Below, in pieces: positions 8,744 to 17,100 of a stretch of DNA of 64,000 bases. The stretch covers positions 186,001 through 250,000 of the forward strand of contig NZ_PCDP01000040.1 in NCBI RefSeq assembly GCF_003240585.1, given 5' to 3'. The DNA comes from Arminella tubonensis. GTDB lineage: Bacteria > Pseudomonadota > Alphaproteobacteria > Rhizobiales > Rhizobiaceae. The notes below the pieces were generated by a model. It saw only the letters and a program-made list of their open reading frames with translations. It was not told the DNA's origin and made no database searches. Numbering within the stretch: the stretch's first letter is position 1; every line of letters starts with the position of its first letter. Position numbers and translations under genes: made by a program.

Positions 8744-8998
8744 ATGTCTATCATATCGCAGCCTTGGGTCATTTTTCTGCTGATCGGCCTGGTGGCGGGC
8801 TTTCTCGCCAGCTTGGTCGTCGGAGGCGGCGGTCTGATCAGTTGCCTGTTGAGTGGCATCATCGGAGCTTTCGTTGGCGGGTTCCTCTTTCACGCATTGG
8901 GGATTTCGCTCGGCATCGAGAACGTCCTGGTGGTCGAGATCATTCATGCGACGGTCGGGGCGATCGTTGTGGTCATTCTGGCGAGAGCCATAGCTTGA
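8744..8998 (+). CDS. Small integral membrane protein, GlsB/YeaQ/YmgE-like
   Basis: An 84-residue, almost entirely hydrophobic protein with three predicted membrane helices (about 8-28, 33-53, 60-82) and Gly-rich motifs (LVAGFLASLVVGGGG, GIIGAFVGGFL). The pattern fits the GlsB/YeaQ/YmgE (transglycosylase-associated) group, whose molecular function is unknown, though this copy lacks the typical LAGWLAG start. AGGAAA precedes the ATG. It is followed 13 bp later by a second, more typical member. Confidence 0.75.
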   Translation: MSIISQPWVIFLLIGLVAGFLASLVVGGGGLISCLLSGIIGAFVGGFLFHALGISLGIENVLVVEIIHATVGAIVVVILARAIA

Positions 8999-9011
8999 GG
9001 GCGAGGGACTG

Positions 9012-9260
9012 ATGGAAGGCGTGGGCTGGATCGGGGCAATCATCATCGGCGGACTTGCCGGCTGGCTGGCCGGCAAGCTGATGGAAGCAAGGTACGGGGT
9101 TCTCCTGAACATCGTACTCGGCATTGTCGGTTCGGTGGTCGCGACAGCGATCCTCGGGCAGTTTCATGTCGAAGTGGCCGGCGGGCGCCTCGGCTACTTC
9201 GTCACAGGTTTCCTCGGCGCATGCCTTCTGATATTTTTCGCCAGGCTCGTCCGGCGTTAG
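9012..9260 (+). CDS. GlsB/YeaQ/YmgE family stress-response membrane protein
   Basis: An 82-residue protein with the family pattern: GWIGAIIIGGLAGWLAGKLM, then GVLLNIVLGIVGSVVATAIL, then a third helix ending in a basic tail (ARLVRR). Members are induced by stress in several bacteria but have no defined activity. It is tandem with the preceding paralogue and both sit between lpdA and lipA. A third paralogue lies in this window at 31835-32089. Confidence 0.85.
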   Translation: MEGVGWIGAIIIGGLAGWLAGKLMEARYGVLLNIVLGIVGSVVATAILGQFHVEVAGGRLGYFVTGFLGACLLIFFARLVRR

Positions 9261-9263
9261 GTT

Positions 9264-9281
9264 TGCCGCAAGGCTGCGGCA
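9264..9281 (+). other. Hairpin just upstream of the lipA ribosome binding site
   Basis: TGCCGCA (9264-9270), a 4-nt loop and TGCGGCA (9275-9281) make a perfect 7-bp hairpin within the 33-bp gap before lipA. No T-run follows. It may protect or separate the two mRNA segments. Confidence 0.35.
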
Positions 9282-9293
9282 GAAAGAAAGTTC

Positions 9294-10265
9294 ATGGTCA
9301 CGATTCTCGACACGATCAATCCCGAAGCCAGGCGGGTTAGGCATCCGGAGAAGGCGCATAAGCCGGACACGGAAGTTCTGCGCAAGCCGGACTGGATTCG
9401 CGTGAGAGCGCCGACCTCGAAGGGCTATGCCGAGACCCGCTCCATCGTCAAGGAGCACAAGCTCGTCACTGTCTGCGAGGAGGCCGGCTGCCCCAATATC
9501 GGCGAGTGCTGGGACAAGAAGCACGCGACCTTCATGATCATGGGCGAGATCTGTACCCGCGCCTGCGCCTTCTGCAACGTCTCCACCGGCCGCCCGAATG
9601 CGCTCGACATGGAAGAGCCTGAAAATGTCGCCAAGGCGGTCAAGCAGATGGGTCTCAGCCACGTTGTCATCACATCAGTCGACCGCGATGATCTCGCTGA
9701 CGGCGGCGCCGAGCACTTCGAGAAGGTGATCTGGGCGATCCGGGCGGCTTCGCCGCTGACCACGATCGAAATCCTGACGCCTGACTTCCTGAAGAAGCCG
9801 GGCGCGCTGGAGCGCGTCGTTGCCGCGAAACCCGACGTTTTCAACCACAACATGGAAACCGTTGCCGGCAACTACCTGACGGTTCGCCCAGGGGCGCGCT
9901 ACTTCCATTCCATTCGTCTGTTGCAGCGCGTCAAGGAACTCGACCCGACGATGTTCACCAAGTCGGGCATCATGGTCGGCCTCGGCGAGGAGCGCAACGA
10001 AGTGCTGCAGCTGATGGATGACCTGCGCACCGCCGACGTCGATTTCCTGACCATCGGCCAGTACCTACAGCCGACCCGCAAACACCACGCCGTCATGAGC
10101 TTCGTAACTCCCGATGAGTTCAAGTCCTACGAGACCGTCGCCTACACCAAGGGCTTCCTGATGGTCGCGTCCAGCCCGCTCACCCGCTCATCCCACCACG
10201 CCGGCGACGACTTCGCCCGGTTGCGCGCCGCTCGCGAGAAAAAGGTGCTGCTGGCTGCGGAATGA
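9294..10265 (+). CDS. lipA: Lipoyl synthase (radical SAM)
   Basis: Inserts two sulfur atoms into octanoyl-lysine on lipoyl domains, completing the cofactor needed by PdhB, PdhC and other 2-oxoacid dehydrogenases. The 323-residue protein carries both iron-sulfur clusters: the auxiliary cluster motif CEEAGCPNIGEC and the radical SAM motif CTRACAFC, plus the C-terminal RSSHHAGDDF (usually RSSYHA). Its place just after lpdA and the pdh genes fits its role. Confidence 0.98.
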   Translation: MVTILDTINPEARRVRHPEKAHKPDTEVLRKPDWIRVRAPTSKGYAETRSIVKEHKLVTVCEEAGCPNIGECWDKKHATFMIMGEICTRACAFCNVSTGRPNALDMEEPENVAKAVKQMGLSHVVITSVDRDDLADGGAEHFEKVIWAIRAASPLTTIEILTPDFLKKPGALERVVAAKPDVFNHNMETVAGNYLTVRPGARYFHSIRLLQRVKELDPTMFTKSGIMVGLGEERNEVLQLMDDLRTADVDFLTIGQYLQPTRKHHAVMSFVTPDEFKSYETVAYTKGFLMVASSPLTRSSHHAGDDFARLRAAREKKVLLAAE

Positions 10266-10277
10266 GCGGAGCACGAC

Positions 10278-10871
10278 ATGCGGCGGGCGACAGCACATTC
10301 GGGATTGAATTCCGAAATCGACGTCGGCGATGCCGCTAGTCTCATAAGGAGCGCCAACCGAATTCTGGTCATCGGGTGCTCAGGTGGCGGCAAGACCACG
10401 ATGTCGCTGCAAATCTGCAAACGTCTCGCCCTGCCGTTCGTGTCGATGGACCGCGATTTTTTCTGGCTGCCCGGTTGGGTCAATCGACCGAAGACGGAAG
10501 AACGCGCCTTGATCGCCGCGAAGGTCGCCGAAGAGCGATGGCTGATGGACGGGACCGGACCATCGACTTTCGATCTCCGTCTACCGCGCGCCGATGTTGT
10601 GATCTGGGTCCGAATGCCGCGAATGGTTTGTATGTGGGGCGTCATCAGCCGCGTGGTCAAATGGTATGGACATGAGCGACTGGCGATGGCTCCTGGCTGC
10701 CCCGAACGGCTGGATTGGCAATTCCTGCGTTACGTCTGGAACTTCGAGCAGAAAGAAGCGCCGAAGGTTGTGGCCGGCCTCGAGCAACATGGCCCCGATG
10801 TCCCGGTTTTCCAGCTGAAAACACGTCGCGACATACGTGCCCTTCTTGATCTTCTCGACGCGTCCGCTTAA
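10278..10871 (+). CDS. P-loop NTPase, adenylate-kinase-like (FlaR/topology-modulation type)
   Basis: A 197-residue protein with a Walker A loop GCSGGGKTT at about residue 35 and a small-kinase-like layout: SMDRDFFWLPGW after the P-loop, a LMDGT strand, and a LPRADVVIWV Walker-B-like strand. This resembles the COG0563-related family sometimes called DNA topology modulation protein FlaR or shikimate/adenylate kinase-like; the substrate is unknown. It starts 12 bp after lipA and ends 9 bp before the next gene, so cotranscription with lipA is likely. Confidence 0.72.
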   Translation: MRRATAHSGLNSEIDVGDAASLIRSANRILVIGCSGGGKTTMSLQICKRLALPFVSMDRDFFWLPGWVNRPKTEERALIAAKVAEERWLMDGTGPSTFDLRLPRADVVIWVRMPRMVCMWGVISRVVKWYGHERLAMAPGCPERLDWQFLRYVWNFEQKEAPKVVAGLEQHGPDVPVFQLKTRRDIRALLDLLDASA

Positions 10872-10880
10872 TTGCCGATC

Positions 10881-11327
10881 ATGCCTCAGTTCGAAACGCA
10901 TCGCTCCGTCCCCCATTCTCCCGAACAGATGTTCGACCTCGTCGCCGATGTCGAACGATATCCGGAGTTTTTGCCGCTCTGCACCGGGCTCGTCGTGCGC
11001 AACCGCAAGGAGCGCGACGGCAAGGTCCTGCTGGTTGCCGACATGACGGTCGGTTACAAGGCGATCCGCGAGACTTTCACGACACAGGTGCTGCTGAACA
11101 AGGCCGCGCTTGCAATCGACGTCAAATACATCGATGGACCGTTCAAGTATCTCGACAATCGCTGGCGCTTCATCCCCAACGGCAGCGGTGGCTGCACGAT
11201 CGATTTCTTTATCGACTACGAGTTCAAGAGCCGTATCCTCGGCGCTCTGATGGGTTCCATGTTCGACCGAGCCTTCAGGATGTTCACCGAGGCGTTCGAG
11301 ACGCGTGCCGGCAAGATCTACGCTTGA
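10881..11327 (+). CDS. RatA/COQ10-like START-domain protein
   Basis: A 148-residue polyketide-cyclase/START-fold protein. The start region PHSPEQMFDLVADVERYPEFLPLC is diagnostic of the COQ10/RatA family. In mitochondria and alphaproteobacteria these are thought to bind coenzyme Q; E. coli RatA was reported as a ribosome-association toxin. Here a ubiquinone-binding role is more likely, given the respiratory neighbours. ATG at 10881 is preferred over an in-frame TTG nine bases upstream. Its 3' end overlaps the convergent pncC/cinA gene by 10 bp. Confidence 0.85.
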   Translation: MPQFETHRSVPHSPEQMFDLVADVERYPEFLPLCTGLVVRNRKERDGKVLLVADMTVGYKAIRETFTTQVLLNKAALAIDVKYIDGPFKYLDNRWRFIPNGSGGCTIDFFIDYEFKSRILGALMGSMFDRAFRMFTEAFETRAGKIYA

Positions 11328-11818
11328 GATAGTTCGAGCAGCATTTCCAACGCCGTCAGAACCGTCGCCAGCCGCACCTGGTCGCGGCCGACATCGCCGT
11401 AGCGCATTTCGCGATGGAGATAATTGCCGCTGCGTGATCTGGCGGCGAGGTGGACAAGTCCTACCGGCTTGCCGGCTGACCCACCGCCCGGACCCGCGAT
11501 CCCTGTGACCGCGACGGCGAGATCAGCATGTGAGCGGAAGAGGGCGCCATGCACCATCTGCAGCGCCGTCTCCCTCGACACCGCGCCGAAGGTCGCAAGG
11601 GTCTCTTCCTGGACGCCGAGCATCTCCATTTTCGCCACGTTCGTATAGGTGACGAAGCCGCGGTCGACGACGGCCGAGGACCCTGGAATTTCAGTCACCG
11701 CGCCGGCAATCAGTCCACCGGTGCACGATTCGGCAGTGGCGACCATCAGGCCTTTTGCAGCGAATTCGGAAACGATCTGCTGCGCGAGGTCGATAACGCC
11801 TCGTGGAAGATTACTCAC
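11318..11818 (-). CDS. pncC: CinA C-terminal-domain protein, NMN amidohydrolase (PncC)
   Basis: Stand-alone 166-residue CinA C-terminal domain, which in characterised members deamidates nicotinamide mononucleotide in NAD recycling. Motifs seen: ATAESCTGGLIAGAVTEIPGSS near the N-terminus, SRETALQM, and AVTGIAGPGGGS, all typical of the PncC active site. The N-terminal CinA domain is absent, which is common. Its start overlaps the ispDF stop by four bases (minus strand), so the two are probably translationally coupled. Confidence 0.92.
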   Translation of the reverse strand: MSNLPRGVIDLAQQIVSEFAAKGLMVATAESCTGGLIAGAVTEIPGSSAVVDRGFVTYTNVAKMEMLGVQEETLATFGAVSRETALQMVHGALFRSHADLAVAVTGIAGPGGGSAGKPVGLVHLAARSRSGNYLHREMRYGDVGRDQVRLATVLTALEMLLELSQA

Positions 11819-13032
11819 GACTTGGTCCCCCGGTAGACGACCGTTGCCGTCGCGATAGCCGCTATTCCCTCGCGGCGGCCAACGAAGCCGATCTGTTCAT
11901 TCGTCGTCGCCTTCACCGAGCACCGTTCCATGTCGATGCCAACAAATTCCGACAGCTTCATGCGCATGGCATTGCGGTGAGGGCCGATCTTCGGCGCTTC
12001 GGCAATGAGCGTCACGTCGGCATTCATGATCGTGCCGCCGTTTTCGCGGACGATCTTCGCCGCATGTTCGATGAAAATGCGGGAAGGGGCGCCTCGCCAT
12101 TGAGGATCGGAAGGGGGGAAGTGATCGCCGATGTCGCCGGCACCGCAGGTGGCAAGCAGCGCATCGGTCAGCGCATGTAGCGCCACATCCGCATCTGAGT
12201 GGCCTTTAAGCGTCTGGTCGTGGGGAATGAACACGCCGCACAGCGTCACGCCGTCGCCGGGTTCGAGCTGGTGCACATCATAGCCGTTGCCCGTCCTGAC
12301 GTCTGGCAGCAAACCCGCGGAAAGTCGCTCATCCGCCATGGCGATGTCCCTCTTCAATGTCAGTTTCACATTATCAGGCGTACCCGCAACCAGCGTCACG
12401 GGAATCCCGGCCCATTCGGCGATGGCAGCATCGTCGGTAAAGCTCGTTGCGCCTTCCAGCTCGGCCCTCTCGTGAGCGGAGAGGATAATGTCGAGGTCAA
12501 AGGACTGCGGCGTCTGCGCAGCATAGAGATCAGCGCGCGGTACGGTTTCAGTTACGCGCCCGTCGATATCGCCCCGTTTCAGGGTGTCCGAAACTGGTGT
12601 CGCCGGCAGGACGGCAGGTGCTCCGTCGGCGAGCGCGGCGGTGACCCGGTCGAGCAGGTCGTGATCGAAGAATGGGCGCACCGCGTCATGGATGAGAACA
12701 TGGGTGATCTCGGTCCCCCGAAGTGCCCGAAGCCCCGCCAGCACGGATTGCTGTCGCGTCGCCCCGCCGATGACTGTCGTCACCCTGCTATCGTCGACTT
12801 GCCCGATGGCCTCCCGCAAGAGCGCCTCGTCGTCACCGTGGATGACGATGACGATGCGCGATGCCTGCGGCCATGTCACGAATCTTTCAAGGGTATGAGC
12901 GATAACGGCCCTGCCGCCGATCAGGCGGTACTGTTTCGGTCCGCTCTCGGGCGATCCGGCGCGTTCTCCTCGGCCAGCCGCCACGATAACTATTCCGACC
13001 GACATCGGTTGCTTTGGATGCATTAGCGTCAT
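11815..13032 (-). CDS. ispDF: Bifunctional IspDF, MEP isoprenoid pathway
   Basis: Fusion of 2-C-methyl-D-erythritol 4-phosphate cytidylyltransferase (IspD, residues ~1-235) and 2-C-methyl-D-erythritol 2,4-cyclodiphosphate synthase (IspF, ~245-405), a fusion characteristic of alpha- and epsilonproteobacteria. IspD shows AAGRGERAGS...GPKQY, the conserved HDAVRPF and TPQSFD. IspF shows GYDVHQLEPG, GHSDADVALHALTDALL and the metal-binding Asp/His plus a C-terminal ATTNEQIGFVGR. Two further Mets (MHPKQPM) lie at the N-terminus, so the start may be up to 9 residues shorter. Divergent from dusB. Confidence 0.97.
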   Translation of the reverse strand: MTLMHPKQPMSVGIVIVAAGRGERAGSPESGPKQYRLIGGRAVIAHTLERFVTWPQASRIVIVIHGDDEALLREAIGQVDDSRVTTVIGGATRQQSVLAGLRALRGTEITHVLIHDAVRPFFDHDLLDRVTAALADGAPAVLPATPVSDTLKRGDIDGRVTETVPRADLYAAQTPQSFDLDIILSAHERAELEGATSFTDDAAIAEWAGIPVTLVAGTPDNVKLTLKRDIAMADERLSAGLLPDVRTGNGYDVHQLEPGDGVTLCGVFIPHDQTLKGHSDADVALHALTDALLATCGAGDIGDHFPPSDPQWRGAPSRIFIEHAAKIVRENGGTIMNADVTLIAEAPKIGPHRNAMRMKLSEFVGIDMERCSVKATTNEQIGFVGRREGIAAIATATVVYRGTKS

Positions 13033-13131
13033 AAACCCCAGGAGGCAGGCATTGCGATTGCAGGGGTCTATCCCCTAGAATGGGTATTTTCCAGCATTTG
13101 CCCAAAAAATATCGGCTTTCGCCGAAACCCC

Positions 13132-13160
13132 TTGGCAAGCTCAGAAATTATGGCTAAAAA
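13132..13160 (+). promoter_or_regulatory. Candidate promoter of dusB-ntrBC
   Basis: TTGGCA (13132-13137), a 17-bp spacer and TAAAAA (13155-13160) form a good sigma-70-type promoter directly before dusB. If used, the leader to the GTG at 13176 would be about 10 nt, which favours one of the later in-frame TTG starts. Confidence 0.4.
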
Positions 13161-13175
13161 TAGTGCAAGCGTAAA

Positions 13176-14201
13176 GTGTGCCTGAAAGATAATCATTTGT
13201 CCTTGGTCGACCTAGCAGCACCGTTTTCCATCGGCACGATCCCGATCCGAAATCGCGTCATCCTCGCGCCGATGTCCGGTGTTACCGATTTGCCATTCCG
13301 CCAATTGGCCCTGCGCTACGGCGCTGGCCTTGTTGTGACCGAAATGGTGGCCAGTCGCGAACTCGTGCTCGATGCCGGTGAGTCCTGGTCGCGCCTGAAG
13401 AGCGCTGGTCTGAAACCCCATATGGTTCAGCTTGCCGGGCGTGAAGCGCACTGGATGGCGGATGCCGCAAAGATTGCAGTCGACAACGGCGCCGATATTA
13501 TCGACATCAACATGGGCTGCCCGGCGAAGAAGGTCATCGGCGGCTATTCCGGTTCGGCGCTGATGCGCGATCCCGACCATGCGCTCAGCCTGATCGAGGC
13601 AACGGTCAAGGCCGTCAATGTTCCCGTGACGCTGAAGATGCGGCTCGGCTGGGACGAGAACTCGATCAACGCGCCCGATATTGCCAGCCGTGCCGAATCT
13701 GCCGGTATTCAGATGGTGACGATCCACGGCCGCACCCGCATGCAATTCTACGAGGGCAAGGCCGATTGGGATGCTATCCGTGCGGTGCGCGACGTAGTCT
13801 CCATCCCGCTGGTTGCCAATGGCGATGTCGACACCGTCGAGGACGCTCAGGAAATTCTCCGCCGCTCCGGTGCCGACGCAGTGATGCTGGGCCGGGGGTG
13901 CCAAGGCCGACCCTGGCATGCGGGCTTCATCGCTGGTCACCTCATGCCCGACAACAATGAGATTGCCGACATCGTCGTAGAGCACTACGCCGCGATGCTC
14001 GATTTCTACGGCGAGCACGTTGGCGTCCGCCATGCTCGCAAGCACCTGGGCTGGTATCTCAATCGTTACGCCCCAGCGATACCAGCCGCTGAAAAGTCCC
14101 GTGTCATGACATCAAGAAGTCCCGACGAGGTAGCCTCGCTGCTGAGCGACGCGCTGCGCTCCGATATCGATCTTGCGCCACGCGCACAGGAGGCAGCATG
14201 A
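13176..14201 (+). CDS. dusB: tRNA-dihydrouridine synthase B (NifR3)
   Basis: Flavin enzyme that reduces uridine to dihydrouridine in the D-loop of tRNA; known as NifR3 because it lies upstream of ntrBC in alphaproteobacteria. The protein has the FMN-binding VILAPMSGVTDLPFRQL, the NMGCPAKKV catalytic-Cys motif, TIHGRTRMQFYEGKADWD and the LVANGDVDT and MLGRGCQGRPW phosphate-binding segments. The N-terminus is uncertain: GTG 13176 is the outermost start, and TTG 13197 or 13203 are alternatives; none has a clear ribosome binding site. It overlaps ntrB by four bases. Confidence 0.95.
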   Translation: MCLKDNHLSLVDLAAPFSIGTIPIRNRVILAPMSGVTDLPFRQLALRYGAGLVVTEMVASRELVLDAGESWSRLKSAGLKPHMVQLAGREAHWMADAAKIAVDNGADIIDINMGCPAKKVIGGYSGSALMRDPDHALSLIEATVKAVNVPVTLKMRLGWDENSINAPDIASRAESAGIQMVTIHGRTRMQFYEGKADWDAIRAVRDVVSIPLVANGDVDTVEDAQEILRRSGADAVMLGRGCQGRPWHAGFIAGHLMPDNNEIADIVVEHYAAMLDFYGEHVGVRHARKHLGWYLNRYAPAIPAAEKSRVMTSRSPDEVASLLSDALRSDIDLAPRAQEAA

Positions 14202-15355
14202 GTTCCGATACCGACTCCGTGCCGTCCGCAAACACGCGAAACGCCCTGGCGATGGCGGTTCTGAATGCCATTCAGAACCCGGTCGTCATGGTCAACGAGG
14301 CAGGCTTGATGACCTTCGCCAATTGGGAGGGGGAAGCCTTCTTCGGGGCGAGCGCATCGCATCTCGCGCGGTACAATATCTCGACCTTCATCCCGTTCGG
14401 AAGCCCGCTTCTGGCCCTGATAGACCAGGTTCGGGAGCGTCGGGCACCGGTCAACGAATATCGCGTCGACCTGAGTTCGCCGCGGCTCGGCCAGGACAAA
14501 TTGGTCGACCTGTACGTCGCACCTGTGATCAGCGAGCCGGGATCGGTCGTGATCGTGTTCCAGGAACGCTCCATGGCGGACAAGATCGACCGGCAGTTGA
14601 CCCACCGCGCCGCCGCGCGCTCGGTCACCGGCCTTGCATCGATGCTTGCCCACGAGATCAAGAATCCGCTATCCGGCATCCGCGGCGCAGCCCAGCTTCT
14701 TGAGCAGTCAGTGGAGGACGAAGACAGGGCGCTGACGCGGCTCATCTGCGACGAAACCGATCGCATCGTCTCGTTGGTCGACCGCATGGAAGTTTTTTCG
14801 GACGAGCGGCCGGTCGACCGAGTGCCAGTCAATATCCATTCTGTCCTGGATCATGTGAAGGCGGTCGCCAAAGCCGGTTTCGCCCGCAATATCAGGATAA
14901 CCGAACTCTACGACCCGTCGCTGCCGGCCGTCTACGCCAATCGCGATCAGCTCGTGCAGATATTCCTGAACCTCGTGAAGAATGCCGCCGAAGCGGTTGG
15001 CGACAAGCCGGAAGGCGAGATCATGCTGACGACGGCGTACCGCCCCGGCATCCGTTTGTCAGTCGCCGGTTCGCGCGAGAAAATCTCGCTGCCCCTGGAA
15101 TTCTGCGTAATCGACAACGGCCCTGGCGTGCCTGCCGATCTCGTGCCGCACCTGTTCGATCCGTTTGTCACCACCAAGATGAACGGCACCGGCCTCGGTC
15201 TCGCCCTGGTCGCCAAGATCATCGGCGATCATGGCGGTATTGTCGAATGCGACAGCCAGAACCACAAGACGACGTTCCGCGTCCTAATGCCAGCCTCCAA
15301 AGACATCACCCTCGAAGACGCCAATCCCGCGAACTTTACAGGACTTAATCGATGA
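14198..15355 (+). CDS. ntrB: Nitrogen regulation sensor histidine kinase NtrB (GlnL)
   Basis: Cytosolic kinase/phosphatase that, under PII (GlnB) control, sets the phosphorylation state of NtrC. The 385-residue protein has an N-terminal PAS domain (about 15-120), a dimerisation/phosphoacceptor helix with the H-box LAHEIKNPLSGIRGA (His near 152), and a HATPase domain with N-box NLVKNAAEAV, G1 DNGPGVP and G2 GTGLGLAL. No membrane segments. ATGA overlaps at both ends, with dusB upstream and ntrC downstream, indicate tight translational coupling. Confidence 0.97.
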   Translation: MSSDTDSVPSANTRNALAMAVLNAIQNPVVMVNEAGLMTFANWEGEAFFGASASHLARYNISTFIPFGSPLLALIDQVRERRAPVNEYRVDLSSPRLGQDKLVDLYVAPVISEPGSVVIVFQERSMADKIDRQLTHRAAARSVTGLASMLAHEIKNPLSGIRGAAQLLEQSVEDEDRALTRLICDETDRIVSLVDRMEVFSDERPVDRVPVNIHSVLDHVKAVAKAGFARNIRITELYDPSLPAVYANRDQLVQIFLNLVKNAAEAVGDKPEGEIMLTTAYRPGIRLSVAGSREKISLPLEFCVIDNGPGVPADLVPHLFDPFVTTKMNGTGLGLALVAKIIGDHGGIVECDSQNHKTTFRVLMPASKDITLEDANPANFTGLNR

Positions 15356-16803
15356 CTGCCACGATCCTTGTCGCCGACGACGATGCTGCCATTCGCACCG
15401 TGCTCAATCAGGCCTTGAGCCGGGCCGGTTACGATGTCCGCATCACTTCCAATGCAGCGACGCTGTGGCGCTGGATATCGGCCGGTGAAGGCGATCTCGT
15501 GGTCACCGATGTCGTGATGCCGGACGAGAATGCTTTCGATCTGCTCCCCCGCATCAAGAAGGCGCGGCCGGATTTGCCCGTGTTGGTCATGAGCGCGCAG
15601 AATACCTTCATGACGGCGATCAAGGCCTCGGAGAAGGGGGCCTATGACTACCTGCCGAAGCCCTTCGATCTGACGGAACTGATCGCGATCATCGGCCGTG
15701 CGCTTTCCGAGCCGAAGCGCAAGCCGGTGAAGATCGAGGATGACATGCAGGACGGCATGCCGCTTGTAGGCAGGTCCGCCGCAATGCAGGAAATCTACCG
15801 CGTGCTCGCCCGACTGATGCAGACCGACCTCACGCTGATGATCACCGGCGAATCCGGCACCGGCAAGGAGTTGGTGGCGCGCGCGCTGCATGATTACGGC
15901 AAGCGCCGCAACGGACCGTTCGTCGCCATCAACATGGCGGCCATCCCGCGTGACCTGATCGAATCGGAATTGTTCGGTCACGAGAAGGGGGCTTTCACCG
16001 GTGCTCAGACGCGCTCCACCGGTCGCTTCGAGCAGGCCGAAGGTGGCACGCTGTTTCTCGACGAAATCGGCGATATGCCGATGGATGCGCAGACGCGGCT
16101 GTTGCGCGTACTGCAGCAGGGCGAATACACCACCGTCGGCGGACGGACTCCGATCCGCACCGACGTGCGCATCGTCGCCGCGACGAACAAGGACCTGAAG
16201 CAGGCGATCAATCAGGGCCTGTTCCGCGAGGATCTTTATTATCGCCTGAACGTCGTCCCGCTGCGTCTGCCGCCGCTGCGGGATCGCGCCGAGGATATTC
16301 CGGATCTTGTTCGCCACTTCATCCAGCAGGCGGAAAAAGAGGGACTCGGCTCGAAGCGGTTCGATCAGGAAGCGCTCGAATTGATGAAGGCCTATCCTTG
16401 GCCGGGCAATGTGCGCGAGCTTGAGAACCTTATTCGCCGCCTGATGGCACTTTATCCACAGGATGTAATCAGTCGCGAGATCATCGACGCGGAGTTGCGT
16501 GCCGACGTCCCCGATAGCCCGATCGACAAAGGCCCCGCGCGTAACGGCAGCATGACGATCGCGCAGGCGGTTGAGGAAAACATGCGCGCCTATTTCGCAA
16601 GCTTTGGTGACGCCTTACCTCCGGCGGGGCTCTACGATCGTGTTTTGACCGAGCTTGAATACCCGCTTATCCTGGCGGCGCTGACTGCTACGCGTGGAAA
16701 CCAGATCAAAGCAGCGGATTTGCTCGGGCTAAACCGCAATACGCTACGCAAGAAGATCCGAGAACTCGGTGTTTCCGTCTATCGAAGCTCCCGCACCGCT
16801 TGA
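15352..16803 (+). CDS. ntrC: Sigma-54-dependent nitrogen response regulator NtrC
   Basis: Activates sigma-54 promoters of nitrogen assimilation genes when phosphorylated by NtrB. In its 483 residues: receiver domain with phospho-acceptor Asp53 (VVTDVVMPDEN), AAA+ domain with Walker A GESGTGKE, the sigma-54 contact loop GAFTGA in HEKGAFTGAQTRS, Walker B TLFLDEIGDMP, the arginine-finger region, and a C-terminal Fis-type helix-turn-helix (KAADLLGLNRNTLRKKI). All catalytic motifs are intact. A large interrupted dyad begins four bases after its stop codon. Confidence 0.98.
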   Translation: MTATILVADDDAAIRTVLNQALSRAGYDVRITSNAATLWRWISAGEGDLVVTDVVMPDENAFDLLPRIKKARPDLPVLVMSAQNTFMTAIKASEKGAYDYLPKPFDLTELIAIIGRALSEPKRKPVKIEDDMQDGMPLVGRSAAMQEIYRVLARLMQTDLTLMITGESGTGKELVARALHDYGKRRNGPFVAINMAAIPRDLIESELFGHEKGAFTGAQTRSTGRFEQAEGGTLFLDEIGDMPMDAQTRLLRVLQQGEYTTVGGRTPIRTDVRIVAATNKDLKQAINQGLFREDLYYRLNVVPLRLPPLRDRAEDIPDLVRHFIQQAEKEGLGSKRFDQEALELMKAYPWPGNVRELENLIRRLMALYPQDVISREIIDAELRADVPDSPIDKGPARNGSMTIAQAVEENMRAYFASFGDALPPAGLYDRVLTELEYPLILAALTATRGNQIKAADLLGLNRNTLRKKIRELGVSVYRSSRTA

Positions 16804-16806
16804 CAA

Positions 16807-16857
16807 CGTGACCCCAAGCGTTGCATTTTCGCCACAATGCGTTGCTTAAAGGTCACG
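16807..16857. promoter_or_regulatory. Long interrupted dyad between ntrC and ntrY
   Basis: Starting four bases after the ntrC stop, three pairs of arms are nested around one centre: CGTGACC/GGTCACG (16807-16813, 16851-16857), AAGC/GCTT (16816-16819, 16844-16847) and GCATT/AATGC (16823-16827, 16836-16840), with an 8-nt centre. The intervening GTT triplets mismatch symmetrically. No T-run follows, so it is not a standard terminator. It could be an mRNA 3'-end or processing hairpin, or a protein-binding dyad in the ntrY promoter region. Confidence 0.5.
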
Positions 16858-17100
16858 CAGCCGGTTCGCGATTTCGCGTGAGCGATTGCTGGGGAAAGCT
16901 CCCTTTGTTGGAGCGGACGATCAGGGTTTTCAGCTTTCTGCAGTAGGCTGCACGATGGCGGAATTCGGTTTACAGGCGGCGGCGAGTGTCGCGGTCGACC
17001 ACGATCATCCAGGCCTCTACGATTGCCGACGCTACAGCTAGATCGGACTGATCAAATCAGGCTAGGCGCTCTCGGGCGCCCATGCCAGGAGACGAGTGGA
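16858..17100. other. ntrC-ntrY intergenic region, no gene recognised
   Basis: About 240 bp without a supportable coding region. I see no clear sigma-54 promoter (no GG-N10-GC in the right context) and no convincing sigma-70 promoter. A small hairpin GGCGC-GCGCC lies close to the ntrY ribosome binding site (AGGAGA at 17087-17092). The region presumably contains the ntrYX promoter. Confidence 0.5.

Noticed and set aside
6967..8862. 631-codon open frame antisense to lpdA
   Set aside because: Same reason: a shadow of lpdA, with no recognisable motif.
16804..17100. Sigma-54 promoter before ntrYX
   Set aside because: No GG and GC doublets with the -24/-12 spacing in a consensus context.
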